From Sabellastarte sp. h YS-2021 (taxonomy: Eukaryota; Annelida; Polychaeta; Sabellida; Sabellidae): a DNA stretch of 64,000 nt. Positions 1 through 14,900 of the stretch are shown in pieces. Under the pieces are notes generated by a model. That model worked only from the letters and a program-made list of their open reading frames with translations, had not been told where the DNA came from and ran no database searches. A program made the position numbers and the translations under genes. The first letter of the stretch is position 1, and the number at the start of each line of letters is the position of its first letter. The DNA is taken from the NCBI GenBank assembly GCA_964017235.1, contig OZ024936.1:52379028-52443027 (forward strand). The letters are read 5' to 3'.

Positions 1-1059
1 TATTGTCCATTGGATAGGATGTATTAACGCAATAAAATTGTATGTTTTCAAGCGAAAATAACAACTTTAATTGATATTATGTGACGGAAATGCTGAAATG
101 TAGCATATTTTACACAAGCGTTTGATTATGTGGGCGATAATACAATACCTCGCCAGTAACTGAGTTTTTAAAATGGACTCGAGTACAAGCCAAGACCGCC
201 TCATACACCGAGGCTCGAGTACTCGTTCGCAGCCCTAAGTATAAGACAAATATTCATAAGATATTTAAGGCTGTTTGGTTTCAAAATTGGTGACTCATTG
301 AACTGAACAGAATGGGGCAAGAATTTTTGAAATCGGAAAACAAATAAGGAAGTTATGGCTATTTAAAGAACGGTTTACTATCTACATCAATTTATTTACC
401 GCAAAAATACCGCAAGTGTACACACAAGCCACACTTGCAAGCCGCAGCCTGATCCTGTATGTACATGGACGCCTAAACTAAGCAATGATCAGTTTTCACA
501 ATTTTTTTTTGTCATTGATAGGATCTGAACCCACAATCTTAAAGGAAGGAAGCAGGTGTGTTGTTGATCTACTTTTCCCTCTGCAGTTAATGGTGTACGT
601 GTTTTCCCATGACGTCATATGCAGCCTTAGTATCTATGTTAGCTCTCAATACATCCATTACACTTTTAACAAAAATTTAAAGTTAAATAAAATAAAATAT
701 ACAAAATCCTGAAGCAAGATAAACTTGAAAATATCTTGGACAGATAAAAACACATGAGGAATATCTGATCAAATTTATTTTGCATTTTGCCTGTAAATCG
801 GAAGATTTGTACAACCAGTGAACTCAACTTGAATCCTGATAAGACTACGTTTCAACTCTTTGATTAAAAACACAGAATGACAGATTAAAAGCATGTTCCC
901 AGTTAACACCTTTGGAAGTCCTCTCTGCCCAGCTGAATCATTCAAGAACCTGGGCGTGTGGTTCGACCGATTTTATTTCTTAGTTTTATGCAACTCAGGG
1001 ACTTTCTAACTCATGATGCTTCTATATTTATGGCCAATACTCATCAGTAGTTGGTTACT

Positions 1060-1395
1060 GCCTACTGTGAGTGTGACCTATTGGGTAACACACTCGCCTA
1101 GGAACACAGAGGACATGGGTTCAATCCCAGGTACAGGCAGATACATAGTGGCTAGGATGACCACTTAAAATAACTTTCCTCTGACATTGGGTCCTATCCC
1201 CAGTGGCAGGTTAAAGAACCTCAAGGACGTGATAAATGGTCATCCTTGAGCCTCTTTCTTTCAGTTAGGGGAATGTCAGTAATTTGAGAGTTAGACTGTA
1301 CTTGTACAGTCAAATGGGTCATATAGCGCTTTGAGTCCTGTAGTACATGGAGATATTGCTCTGAGTATAAATACAACACAATACTGGAGGTTACT
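1060..1395 (+). repeat. tRNA-derived SINE, family 2
   Basis: The head resembles a tRNA, with the A-box-like gggtaacacactcgcc and B-box-like gggttcaatccc. The tail contains tcctgtagtacatggagata then tactctgagtataaatac-like sequence. The same tail recurs at 2712-2765 and 40775-40840, so it is a dispersed family. Confidence 0.7.
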
Positions 1396-2711
1396 GTGTC
1401 CATTATTAATGATCGACAATAGGAGAGGGTTATTGTAATAAGCTTGTTTCTGTTTGTCTGTCTGTCAGTCTGTCTGTGCACCGTTGTGCCCTTATAACTC
1501 AAAAACTATAACATTAATCAATCTCAAATTTGGTGGGGAGGTATTTCATGGGGTACAGACAGATTCTTCCAAATTTGGTGTAATTTGTTTGAAAATTAAA
1601 GTCAGGAGAGAGATAATAGAGAGGGAGGTGGTATATTCATCATTTTACTAATTATTATTTCTGTTTTTATTTTCTGTTTTTTTTTTCTTTCAATTCCTTG
1701 ACAAAACATTAAATTACCATGCATGATTTTCACCAAGAAGTGATCTTTAAGCAATATTTTTACCTCCACTAGCAGTTGCAGTTTATGTTTTTGTTTGCTA
1801 ATTGTTTGTCTCTTTGTCTGATTTTTTTTTTGTGTGTGTGTTTAGATTATTCCAGAAGTAATGAACAGATCTTTATTAAAAATTGGTGGATAGGACCTGG
1901 CCAAAGGAAGAACTTACTAAAAGAAGGATCTGGATCTTCTTTTGGATACAAAAAAAAAATCATGAATTTTCAGAGGTCCCATTTCAATGTATTTTTAATG
2001 ACTTTGGCTTTCTACTTGATATTTCTATGAAGATTAATTTACATGTTTGGCTTTATTTTATTGTCTTCCTTACAATACTTTCTGTCACTTGAGAGACTGG
2101 TCACATGGAGTCGAGCGTTTTGCTCTCTCTGAGTGCATCTTGTTAACTGGTGACTTACTTTTTTCCTCTGGGATAGTGGCGTACATATTCCCCCACATCG
2201 TGTGCAGCAACAGAAAGGATGAGAGGGTCACGACTCGTCTCCAGCAGCTTGATAAGGATTCTACAAACACACAAAATAGACAGAGAAATGTTTGGCTGCT
2301 TTATTAGAAAATACAATCAAACTTCTCCAGTTAACTCTGGTCCCTTTGTATCGTAGTAATTTTTCAGGAGCACGGGAATTTTTGAAACTTTATTCATAAA
2401 CTGGCAAATATTGAGACAGAGCATACACTAAAGAGATATACAACTTGGGACAGTATAGCTGAAACTTGTAATTTCAGGGTCCAAAACTGAACATTCCTAC
2501 CTTTTCTTTTGTGAATACCAAGCCCAAGAAAAGCTTAAGTGAAAACCTTCTGTCACTTAGATCTAAGGTCACCTTATCTAAGTTTTGTTGCAGAATACCA
2601 CCCTAGATGGGAAATGGTCAAGCTAAATAAGATACGCAGATCACAAGAAACAGATGCAAGCCTGGCATTTGAACAGGTAGAGATATAGGGGAATCCTCAG
2701 ACTGAAGTGGT

Positions 2712-2770
2712 TTGTACATGGAGATATTACTCTGAGTACAAATACAATACAATACTGGAGGTTACTGGGT
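2712..2770 (+). repeat. 3' tail fragment of SINE family 2
   Basis: It shares the motifs gtacatggagatattactct and caatacaatactgg with the end of the SINE at 1060-1395. No tRNA-like head is attached. Confidence 0.6.
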
Positions 2771-2860
2771 CCATTATTAACTGTTGACTTACTTTTTTCC
2801 TCTGGGACAATGAGAATACAACAATGGTCATAAGTATGACCCACATAAATTGATACTCAC

Positions 2861-2986
2861 TTAAGTAATTCATAGTTTTTCTCGTTGAGCCTGGTCGAGT
2901 TTTCTCTCCAGAACTTCTCAGACTTGTGGACTGGTGACCACTCCAGCCTGCCAGACTTGATCTCACTCGAGTATTCATCAAAAGAA
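2861..2986 (-). CDS. ATP6V1H: ATP6V1H exon j (last exon in window)
   Basis: 126 bp, acceptor tttcag, donor gtgagt. It reads [29 protein letters not shown] and NEKNYELLK, the most conserved part of the C-terminal domain. A donor follows, so at least one further exon must exist left of the window. Confidence 0.97.
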
Positions 2987-5900
2987 CTGAAAAAAATAGG
3001 AAAATGTTAATTAAAGTGATATCAAATGGAGTCAAAACATGTAAATTAAATGACTAAAAAGAACAAAACCAAAGTGTATTGTATTTACTTATTTTGTGTT
3101 TTACATCACTTTCAACACTGTACAAGTCATATCACAATGGGTAGTTTTGTGGGCAGAGGAAACCAGTAAATATAGTTGGTCAAGGTTTTGTAAACTGCCT
3201 ACCATCGGTAAGCAACTATCAACTTTCCCACATCAGGTCTGGGGTTTGAACCACCAACCTCAGAGGTGGGAGGCAAGTGTGTTACCACTGCACCATTGTG
3301 GCTTCAATATGTATTGCAATGTAATGAGTACTTTTATAGCGCTTAATCTCTGTCATGTGACAGAAACTAAGAAAATGAGAGTGTAAGATATCTGAAACTC
3401 AGCACAGTAGGTATAATTCTTTTCTGAAAGGAAAGTTCAATGACAAAGTACAGTAGAACCTCTAATATCCAATCTTTTGTTAATCAAATATTTTTCTTAT
3501 CGTTGCAGTAAGAAATGAGAAATTTGCAACAGTATACATTAAGAAATCTAAAATTTGTCACATATCTGAAATATGCCGTAAGTGGAAATACTAATAAAAT
3601 AAATGAATTGAGGTGAGATTTGTTGAATGTATAGTAGATTAAGGCTTTTTGAACTGAAAAATACCAAGTTTAAGACAAAACATCACTTATTCATAGAATT
3701 AAGTAAGATTTTAGAGGTGGCGAATTTTAGATTTCTGGCGAATTTTAGATTCTTTGCTAATACATTTGTCAGTGAGGAAAACCCTTTCTATTTCCTAGAC
3801 TTGAGGGAAATTCTTTAAATATTTGTTATTTTGTGACTATATTTGGCCTCTAATCTCTACTCACGCAAAATTTGTATAAATTTTGATTATTTTGTCTTAC
3901 TTTATTTTGTATCAGACCAGGCGTTAAATTGAACCAGGCGTTCTTTTGAAATACAAAAACAGTGATAAAAATTGTAAACAGTGTGCTTGGTACAAGGCGT
4001 TAATTTGAACCAGGCGTTTATTTGAACCTGGGCATTATTTTGGAAATTTACGGTACATCATTTGGGAAGTTTTCCTATTACAACCAATTCCTGTTGATAT
4101 TTGAGGTTCTTGTTGTACAGACAGTCGGCTGTATTTTCACATAGTGACAAGAGATCATTCACATTTGTTTCACACTCTTACCTCAGATCATGCACACTGG
4201 TCTGCAGATGTTCTGTCAGGAATTCAATGTCTTCCACTATGTCTGGGTCGTCAAACTTCCTTCCTTCCAGTAAAGCCAGGTGTTTGAGTACTTTACACTG
4301 GACCATGGACAGAGCATTGTCCTGCAGAGTTTCTCTCTCTGTGGGTTTCGCGAGTAGATTCTACAAATCAAGTACAAGTACAGAGGAAGCCAATAGGTGG
4401 CACCCTTAAAAAATAAGACCAAATTCTCAAAATTTGAATACGACCAAATATGAATTTTGGTACTGGGGGAGAGCACTGGTGGTAAAGGATTTATCAATAT
4501 TGGTGATATTTATTGTTTTGGGATAGACTTGCTGAAACCCATGTGCAAAGACATTCATGTATATCAATATTACCATTCTGTGTATTACCATAAATCCTAC
4601 CCTGCAAATATCTGAAAAAGCCCCAAATCACAAGAAATTGTAAAATCTTTCATCTGTACTTTTGTAGTTACTAATACGTTTTTGATCAGCCCTGCCATAT
4701 TTTCTTTGATGAACTTCGATTCCTGTCAGTTGCTGGGGATATGCCAGAACAAATCTTCTTCGGAATCCTGGCTTCAGACAATTGTGAGCAATTACAAAAA
4801 TGAGTAAGCATGCTGGTGAACAGGGACCCTTGCATTTAAAACCACAATTTTCTGTGAAAGATATCTGAATGTACTTACATGGAATGTTGCCAGAATAATT
4901 CTGATTACTTTCTCTTTTACCACTTCACTCAGAATGTCTGACAGAATGGGAATCACATTGTACCTGGAAATACAGGTGAACTATTAACACAAAGAAATGA
5001 TGTTTAAGCCTCTTTCGACAAACATTATAATTCGAGGGATTGTGGATTTAGTTTAATGTGTTACTGGGATATACTAGTGGTTAGGCTATTTTTGAAAATT
5101 GAAACCAGTTTTGGGGCTTTGAAATGAACAGAATCTGGTATTCTGGTTGCTTGGCACTGATAAGGTGAGCTTAATGAGTCATGCATACCTGAGGCTACTT
5201 GAAAACAGGGTATGTTGTAAAAACACAGTACCAAAACCTAGCAAACTAAGTTCTTACAAACTAGTCAATTATAGTTTATTCCAATAAAAAACAACTTTCA
5301 TAACATATTTAGTGCATTTATTTTTCAGGATAAAAATGTCTGATAATTTTGGTCTTATTTTTTTTTTTATAATTTAAGGGGGCGTGTTTCCCATGGCAAA
5401 TGTTACATGCTGTGACTAATTTTCCATTTGTGACTTTACATGAATACTTACTTGCTAATTTTCTCTGCCAAGTCAGGGTTAAATGTGAGAACCCAGAGAC
5501 AGAAGGTCAGTTGATACTGGATCTGGAAACCAACCTTACCAGCAAGGACAGAAACCAGCCTAAAATACAAAGAAATAAAAGAATAATAGAAACCAGTCTA
5601 ACATACTAGTTCAAGCCAAGTTAGGGTTTTACCTCCCATTCAACATTCACTTAAAATACAAGGAATTTGAAGAATAACAGAAACCAGTCAAATATACAAG
5701 GAAAGTGAACAATTTCAGACACCAGTCTAAAATATAAGAAAGATAAATTGCAATATACATGTAGTCCTATTATTCTCAGCATTTTCAGAGAAAGATGATA
5801 AATGAGGATACAATTGCTGACGAATTTTGGACATACAGAGGACTCTGTCTTATTTGAACCTTTTGGGAGACCTATATTAAAAAATGTAAATAATGGATTA

Positions 5901-8900
5901 AATGAGTCTATGATGGATCAAAGGAAGTTTTAAAGGATCTTAATTTCAATTAACTTCCTCCCTCAAAAACCCTTGTCCCTCTTTTGTTTGAAGCTTAGAA
6001 GATGTCAAAATCGCAATTGAGAATGGGGGGGATGTTTCATTTATGATAAGAATTGCACCCAGGTCTTCATAGGTGGGAGATGAGTCTGTTAGCCATGAAA
6101 CTACTGTACCCCAAACCCACTATAATAAGATTCAACTGTTTTCTGAAACAGTTTAGATATGTTTCACACTTACGCACTAATGCCGTCCACCTGCATGAAT
6201 GCGTATCTGTACTGGTCAATACGCAGCATCATCTGGAGACACCTAGCCACTGTCTGTAGGTACTCCTGGTTCTGTAAAAAATAAAAACAGAAAATAGCTA
6301 TTACTCACTTAGCTATCAAGATAGACCCCTAAAAATGGTACCATCTTGTAGGCATGGAGAAAGCAGCTGAACAACGTATTTACAGAAATGTTCTAAATGC
6401 AGTCGTTTTAAAGTTATGAGCACTTTACTCGAAGTAGCCACCATTGCTATTACTCACTTAGCTATGGACCTAGGTCTGAAAAAAACAGCATCAAATCAAA
6501 AAACATAAGCAATAAGGTCATAAAACATTGAAAAGGCCAAGGAGAAACAACCAGTGTGATGTATAGCCCATTTTAAAAACGCGACACACACACTCATGCA
6601 CACACGCACGGAATGCGTTTTATAATCTCCCGCCTGGCGGGCCGGCGGGAGATAACAAAAGAAGTATATGAAATTTACCACAACATGTAATATTTTCAAT
6701 ACAGGGTGTATCCACTAAATTTCAATATTTTTCCATGACTTCTCTATGACCAAAGCCTTAAAATAAAGAACCCGTTATATGCATTGTGGCATGAAAGAGA
6801 TATGTACCAAGGCCATGAGCTCCCGCTGAGGTCACAAGCTCCTGCCGTTTTTGCCTTTGAGAACCATGCACAAGGTTTCAGTCACAGTACAGAAAGATGT
6901 GAAAGACACCAACATTTGATCTGATTACATAAATGTATCCTTGTATTGAAATACTGGATGAAAGATACCAACAGTGCCATTTTGCCAGAGAATGCCTTTT
7001 AATTTCCATGACTTTTTATGAATTTTCCAAAACCTTGAGTCAATTTCCATGACTTTTCCCGGCATGGAAATAAAAAATGGAATTCCAGGTTTTCCATGAC
7101 TGGATACACCCTGTCAATATGAAGGTCTATGAAGAGTTGTAGTTTTGCTCTGATGTCACAACTTAAAACTATAAAAATATCTGCACTTCAATTTGTTCCC
7201 ATGTGTTAATATGTAAATATATCGGTTCAAATGGGTAAACAGGAAACATGGTTTTTCTGTACACAGTTTTATATCACAAGAGCTGTGTCAGATATATATA
7301 TAATGAAATCAAGAGTTTCAGGTGATTAGGAATAAGTTTACAGAATATTTTCTGAAGCAAGCTATAGAGTAAGAAATCTAAAATTCGCCAGGAATCTAAA
7401 ATTCGCCACCTCTAAAACCTTAGTTAATTTTATGAAGAAAATGATGTTTTTGTCTAAAAATTGGTATTTTTCAGTTCAAAAAGCCTTAATTTACTATACA
7501 GTCAACAAATCTCACCAGAATTCATTTATTTTATTAGTATTTTCACATGTGGCGAATTTCAGATATGTGGCGAATTTTAGATTTCTTACTCTACCAGTTT
7601 CAAGGTTACAGAAAAAGTAGTGTTGAACTGTTATCTCAATCAAATAGGCCGACAAGCAAGAAGTGGAGTTAATGAATGGAAAACTCCAGATGTAAAGCCT
7701 CTCTTGCATCCCATCGTACATGCACGTGTACATCCTGGTTACCGAAAACAATCGGCTGATTAGCAAGGGACACCTTAAGCTACAAGTGCAATTTAATAAC
7801 AGAATTTCAAGGCGGCAAAGACCCTGCCATGAATATTGACATGCACATTATTCTCTGCGTGCTCGCAGTATGGCTGGAAACGCATCCATATCTCAAGGGG
7901 AATTTATGAGAGGCTAGGGCATGTGCATTCTCCTTTCTAGTGTTGCAAGTGCTCCCCATTCCCTTTGCAGGGTTTGCAATTGCCATATAATACACTCGCA
8001 TGTACCTTGCATGTATATAAACCCACTGTACGGCCTGTAGCTAGTTACAGACTGTTCTTTGACATTCAAGTAGTGACACTGTTGTTGGGAGAATACACCT
8101 TGTTTGCACGTGCAAATCTCTACTACCCCCACCACGAGGCTACCCTCATATTTTTCAACAATATTAGCACACACTTATGCGTATACAAGTACGATGGGAT
8201 GTAAGAGAAGCTTAAGTGACAATGTCACATTATATGGTGAAAATATAAATGTCCACACATATGAGTTAACAACACCACAGAGTAACCACCTACATTCCTC
8301 TTAATCAACACAAGTACTTGTATTACAGACAGATAAAACGAAATGCTAATTAATATATTTGGAAAGAAAAACATTACCCTGTCAATAGAAATTGAATGTT
8401 GCTGATTTTATATTCAGTGTATTTATTTATTTGGAGTTTTACATCGCTTTCAACACTGTACAGGTCATATCACGACGGGTAGTTGGAAGGGCAGAGGAAA
8501 CCAGTACATACAGTTCGTCAGGGTTCTGTATTGTAAACTGCTGACCAACGGCAAGCAACTACCAGCTTTCCCACTTGAGGCCGTGCCGGGAACTGAACCC
8601 CGGCCTCAGAGGTGGAGGCGAGAGTGTTACCACTCTGCCACCGTGGCCCCCTTATATTCAGTGAAAACTTACAGGTATTTTCATCTGGTCTTTGAGCCAG
8701 GTGAGATAATACTGCAGATCTGAGCCTTCCATCAGCTCTTGGCTCCAGCAAGCCATCTTGGCAATAATACGACTTGTCTACAAGAAAAAACATTGTATTA
8801 TTAACATGTATCAGGAAAACTTCCCTGTGCAATACTGTTGGCATCATTTGATAATATTTCAATATAGATCAATAGTGGTTAGGAGCTTCAATATTGATAT

Positions 8901-11900
8901 TAAATGCATCCATTTGAGCTCAGAAAGGTTCGGTAATCTATAATATTTACAATAATTTATACATTAAAATCACTGCCTTATAGTTTACATGATTCATCTT
9001 AAAATATTATTTGATCTTTTAAAAGCTTAATAATAATATTTTATGAAAATTATGATGCAATAAACCAATAAGTGATATTAAATACATTTCACTAAATAAT
9101 ATATTGATAAATTAAGCATACGTTTACTTTTAAAGTGATGCAGTTTTGGGTCAAAAGCAATACTTCAATTTTGGTTGATATAGAAAGCCATGCTGAATCT
9201 TGATATCAATATTAAATTTTAATTCAATACCTACTGTAATGTCACACTTTCCTAAGAAATATAGATTCCACAAGCTGTGTTACTCCTGTTAATCTTTGAG
9301 CAGGAAGAACCTGCATTTTCGTCAAAATACTCACTGTTGGACAATCTAAACAGCCAATCAGAGGAAAGGTGTTCCACAGACGTTTGGAGTTCTGGAGCTG
9401 AGCACATTCTCATTTATGACTTTACTTTTGGCCTTCCATCTATTGAGATGTCTAAATTCCAAATTCTTTGGAACTTGGACGGCAGATATTGGACTTGTTA
9501 TATATGTTACTGAGTGGAGTTAGTAAAGATAGAGAGTGTACGTACACATATATGCGGCTTACGACATCCGACGGCGATTTACGACAGCGATTTTTTCCCT
9601 TCTTCTGATTTATGTTTGGTTGTTTACATGTATCCGACTCCGATTTGCGACATACGACGTCTGATTTGCGACAGCGATTTTTCCGCTCTGAGACCGAAAA
9701 AATCGGATGACAAGTGAATTTAGATGGATGTTTACAAAATATTGAGAAAGTCAGTAAAAAATTCCACATCGCAAATCGGCCGTCGGATGTCGTAAGCCGC
9801 ACATACATGTGTACGTACACTAACATCTGCCTCTTACTCCACTGAGTTACACCCTCTAGCCCCTTGAGAGGCAAAGTACTTAAGTATTGTGCAATAAACC
9901 ATACAACAAAGTGACAGTGGAATTGCAGAAATGGGAGTTACATGTATACAAGCATCTCTTCAAAAATAAGAATGACACACTAACAAACGAACGCACGCAC
10001 ACACGCAAGCACATGATGCATTTTATAATCTCCCTCCCAGGCTAAAGCCCGGCAGGAGATAATAAATGTGGTTTATTCAGAAAGTATTCTTACCTGGTTT
10101 ACAATAAAGCCATCTGGTCTATTTAACATGTTTAAGAACGGTGTCCATACTGACTGCTTGGATCTTCTGGAATATTCTCTGAAGATTTCAACACGAGTTT
10201 TGTCCTCCTAGATAAACAAAACACAAAAATTATTGTATAATATTTTCATGTTGTTAAAGATAGTTATGCCATCGACCCAAGAGAAAAATCTTCCACAAAA
10301 TTAAGATTTCCTGAAAACTGAACATTTCAACAGGAAAGGCCCATAGCAGGTCTGATACTTCTAAATACCTATATGTAAGTACATAGAGGGAAATTAACAT
10401 ACAGACAGAATGTTACAATGGTGTGGAATTGTTCCTGAACACTTTTTAACATTTATTTTTGTATATACAGCACATTGTTATCTTCACACACTCTGTGCTT
10501 CTTATACCTCAATTAAAGTGAAATATAATAGGAAGACTTCCCGAATGACATATACAGAAAAGATATATCATAAATGAAGATAACTATATTATACGAGTGC
10601 TTAGCAAGAGTATAATATTGTTAATCTTCAGAAGTGATATATTTTTTCTGTATAGGTCTAATAAGGGATGTTTTACTTTTATTATCCACCATTTTTTATG
10701 AGTAAGTTAAATAAATCCATATTTAAAGAGAGAATGTGAAAATGGCTGACATATTTGCAGTGGCACCAATGATATGAAAACCTCAATATTTAACTTACAA
10801 TTTCTCAGCCATTTCTTTATGAATTTTTATGCAACAAAACGAACAGAAGCACTGTTAAAAGACCTTTCTAATGATATATAATACATATTTGTAGGTTACA
10901 TAGTTTCTGAGATATTTGTGAAAAGCAGAAGTTAATACTGACACAAATTATCCATGGTATGGAGGCGATGTTGAATACAAACTAGAAATAGGACGCCCTG
11001 TTGATAGTAGGTGCGAATAGAAACAGGATAGCATAGAAGAACACACATTATCATGTGTAATGTCCACCCCATGAACCTTTTGCCAAAATTGTACAGTAGT
11101 CTTACAAGACCCTGTTTCATTTGTAAAATATATCAATGATGCTTATTAATAAATATTTATTAGTGTAGATGTAAATTATTTCAGCTTCATGCCTTTTTGC
11201 ATTGGTTGGGTCGAAAATTTTGACGAAATCACTCTATCTTGCACGGTTAAGAAGATAGAGGCAAATTCCTGTTTTTCTATTTTTGGCAAAAATTTGAAAA
11301 TTCAAAATGGCCGCCATTTTTGGGAAAAGGAAAATTTTTTGAAAAGTGCCAAGAGTACATTTCTTAGATACCCCATGGGTCGAAAATTTTGACGAAATCG
11401 CTCTATCTCGCACGGTTAAGGAGATAGAAGCAAATTTGTGTTTTGCCATTTTTGGCAAAAATTCGAAAATTCAAAATGGCCACCATTTTAGGGGAGGGGA
11501 AAATTTTTAAAAAAATTGCCAAGAGTACAATGCTCAGATACCCTATGTGTCGAAAATTTCGACGAAATCGCTCTATCTCGCACGGTTAAGGAGATAGAAA
11601 CAAATTTGTGTTTTGCCATTTTTGGCAAAAAATTCGAAAATTCAAAATGGCCGCCATTTTTGGGGAGGGGAAAATTTTTTGAAAATTGCAAAGAGTACAT
11701 TCCTTAGATAACCTGTGGGTCGAAAATTCGACGAAATTGCTCTATCTCGCACGGTTTAGGAGATATGAGCACATTTGCCTTTTTCAGTATTCAAAATAGC
11801 CAATTACTCATTTATTTAATTAATTACTCACTCATCTATGAAGCAATTCCCCCCAAAAGCAATCCCATACAAGCTATTAACCAAATGAACCTCCATACCA

Positions 11901-14900
11901 AATTTCAGAAAGCTAGGCTTAATAGCATTCCTTAAAATGTCTGGAAACCAAAGACCAACAGTTAGCTATAGAGCTATCATCACCAAAAGCAATCCCATAC
12001 AAGCTATTAACCCAATTAACCTGCATGCCAAATTTGGTAAAGATAGGATAAGAACTGTTGCCTAAAATGTCTAGAAACCAAGTGGGACGCCGGACGGCGG
12101 AAAAAGCAAAAATAATATGTCCACCCCCCAGTGGGGTGGACATAATAAAATATACCGGTATAATGTATTCCGCTCCGTATATCCCCCTATACAGGTCAAA
12201 TACGGCGTGCAGTGGATAATAAAAATATTCCCTTTGCAAAACATATTGCATGTATTTGCTTGTTGATATATTATGTAACAATAAAACAAACCTAGCTATA
12301 TTTAACATTAAAGCAACTTAACAGTTAACACAAGTGTCTGGGTTATCATACCTGTAACATGTCATCTATCATAGTTAATACATATTGCACAGTCTGGTCT
12401 TTTGCAATATGGTCCATCAGTGTCAGGAAGGTCTTAGCACACTGAAACACAATAACTGACATTATTTTATTTGTAAAAACGTTTTGTATCTATGAATTAA
12501 TTGAAATAAATGAGCTCTTCTCAGTAACCACAATAGAAGTTTCATTATCTGAACATACTGGAAGATTATATTTTTCATTGGCAAAAAATTTAATTTATAA
12601 AAGCAAAGGAGACTTCAGAATAAATAATAGAGAAAATCCAAATCTGAGACAGGCGGAAAATAGTTCATAAATTTAAATCAAGTATTCAGATACCAGAAGG
12701 TTGGTTATTGCAGTTTTACTCAAACATTATTTTATTTGTAAAAGAAAACTTAAATCCAATAAACTGTTCTCTAAACTCTCAAAGCATATTCAAATTTGTA
12801 TTTTTTTTAAATTTTCATCATCGAAATTATAACCTGACCTGTTTGTAAAAATGGTGAAAATATTTAAAGATTTAGATTAACAAGGAAAATAAAGGACATA
12901 ACAGACAACCAGATGTATAAACAAAAAATATGTTGGAAATATCTGAAATACTTTGCTGAGGATCAACTTTGATTCAATGGTTAATTTAAAATTAATTTAC
13001 AAATGATTAACTTTGTAGACAGTTTAGCTCAGAATACATCTACAGATAATGTTTTAAGTAAAACCTAAAATGTTATTGGCTATAGCAAGATATTTTTTTC
13101 TAAAAGACAACTGTGTTATAAAACATATGCAAACCCAAAGTCTACATCAATTTTATGAATTTTGAAATCATTACTTAGCTTCAAATTCAGTCCTGCTTCA
13201 AATACCTAAGAATAATTTGAATGCATTTTGGTATGATTCTGTGTCTCAAATTGATGCATGTTTTCACATTTTCTTGTCTTATTGTGTTTCTTATTAAATA
13301 ATAGTCAAGTCTTATTCAGAAACACAACATAGGAATTGTGAAACAGATGGATATCATCATAATTTAGTTGGCCTCAAAATTTAGTATTAGTCAAAGGTTT
13401 TTTTTATTGGTCACAGTATAATATTATGTCACATATTGCATATCAGAAAAAAAACATTATTAAATCTTTACACTTTGCAAAAAGGTGTACAGTCACTTAT
13501 AAAAGTTGGCTGCTTCCAAAGAAGGCATCAACATTGTAAAACTACTAGTATGAGAAAATGATACAGACTTTGTATTTGAACTATTGGATTCAAACGGCTA
13601 CTAAAGACCCAGCAATTGTTAAACTTTTCTCTGTACTCATATTCTAAGGGAAGATAAAACTGTTCCTCATATTTTCTCCTTAGTTTATTTTTAAGGCTAT
13701 TTATTTTTGGAACACACTTATTCATGGCACTTCTATAAATATTGCATTTTGTAGTAGCAATAAAAGTTTTAATTCCTAGAGAAAATCTGTACTAATTTCT
13801 CAAGTAGACACTAGCCATTACTAAAAATAATTTTGGAGATTTCTTAAAAAATGGAATATTGTGAGATTTTCTTCTAGCTAAAAATTTCTACTTTTATAGT
13901 AGTTACCAGCTTCAGCTGTACCTTTCTGGACATCAACACAGGTAGTTAATTGATACAGAGTATACTTTATTGATTACAGAAGACTTTTTTTCAGTTTTTC
14001 ATCCCACCTGCCATTAACATTACCCTAGGCTGTATGAATCAATAATAATTTCACTTCAGAAAGAGGAATATATTAACTCATAAATATAATGTGGATTATA
14101 AATCTCAATATTATGATTACACGAAATATTCCATTATCACCACTAGTACTTTGACCTACTTTGTGTTCAAATTGATTTTTAACCCATTGTGTTACAAGTG
14201 ATACACTAGACTGGCATTATAATTTCACATACAATGAGCACTCCCACACCTGTTCAGGAACTGTTTTATTTTATTTATTTGGGGTTTTACGTCGCTTTCA
14301 ACACTGTACAGGTCATATCACGACGGGTAGTTGGAAGTGCAGAGGAAACCAGTACATATAGTTTGTTAGGGTTCTGTACTATAAACTGCCGACCAACGGC
14401 AAGCAACTACCAGCTCTCCCACTTGAGGCCATGCCGGGAACCGAACCCCAGCCTCAGAGGTGGGAGGTTCAGGAACTGTTATTTGGTATTAATGGTAAAT
14501 AGTACATAGTAAAATAAATGCAAAATACACCTTAAATTTATTTTGCATCTAGTTAATTTTTAATTAATAATTTCAATGTTTCATTTATATTACATTATAT
14601 ATTCTAAATGTAATACACTGCAAACATTAATTTCCTTTATTGAAATTTTGTGTCCAAATATAGTCAAATGACACAGTTTGTTGAGTAGTAAAACTGAATA
14701 TTAATACAGTAAGAGCTGTTTACCTGGTTCGCATGCTTTTTAATAGTGTCATCTCTGTATTCTGGTGTACCATTATCAAGCTTTGTGATAATGTCAAAAT
14801 CATCCTTTGAGATCATCTGTCCCCTGTGCATAAAATTACACACAATAAAAAAAAGTGGTGAAGAGACTTCTAAGCATCACTTAAATTACTATGGAAGAGT

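Noticed and set aside
485-712. Possible first or last exon in the left edge region
   Set aside because: The translation shows no match to the missing ATP6V1H C-terminus (expected motifs such as [17 protein letters not shown] were looked for on the minus strand of 1-2860 and not seen).
9452-9874. Minus-strand ORF of 140 codons
   Set aside because: It spans the foldback MITE 9507-9848; the palindrome generates repeated RKS-rich peptides.
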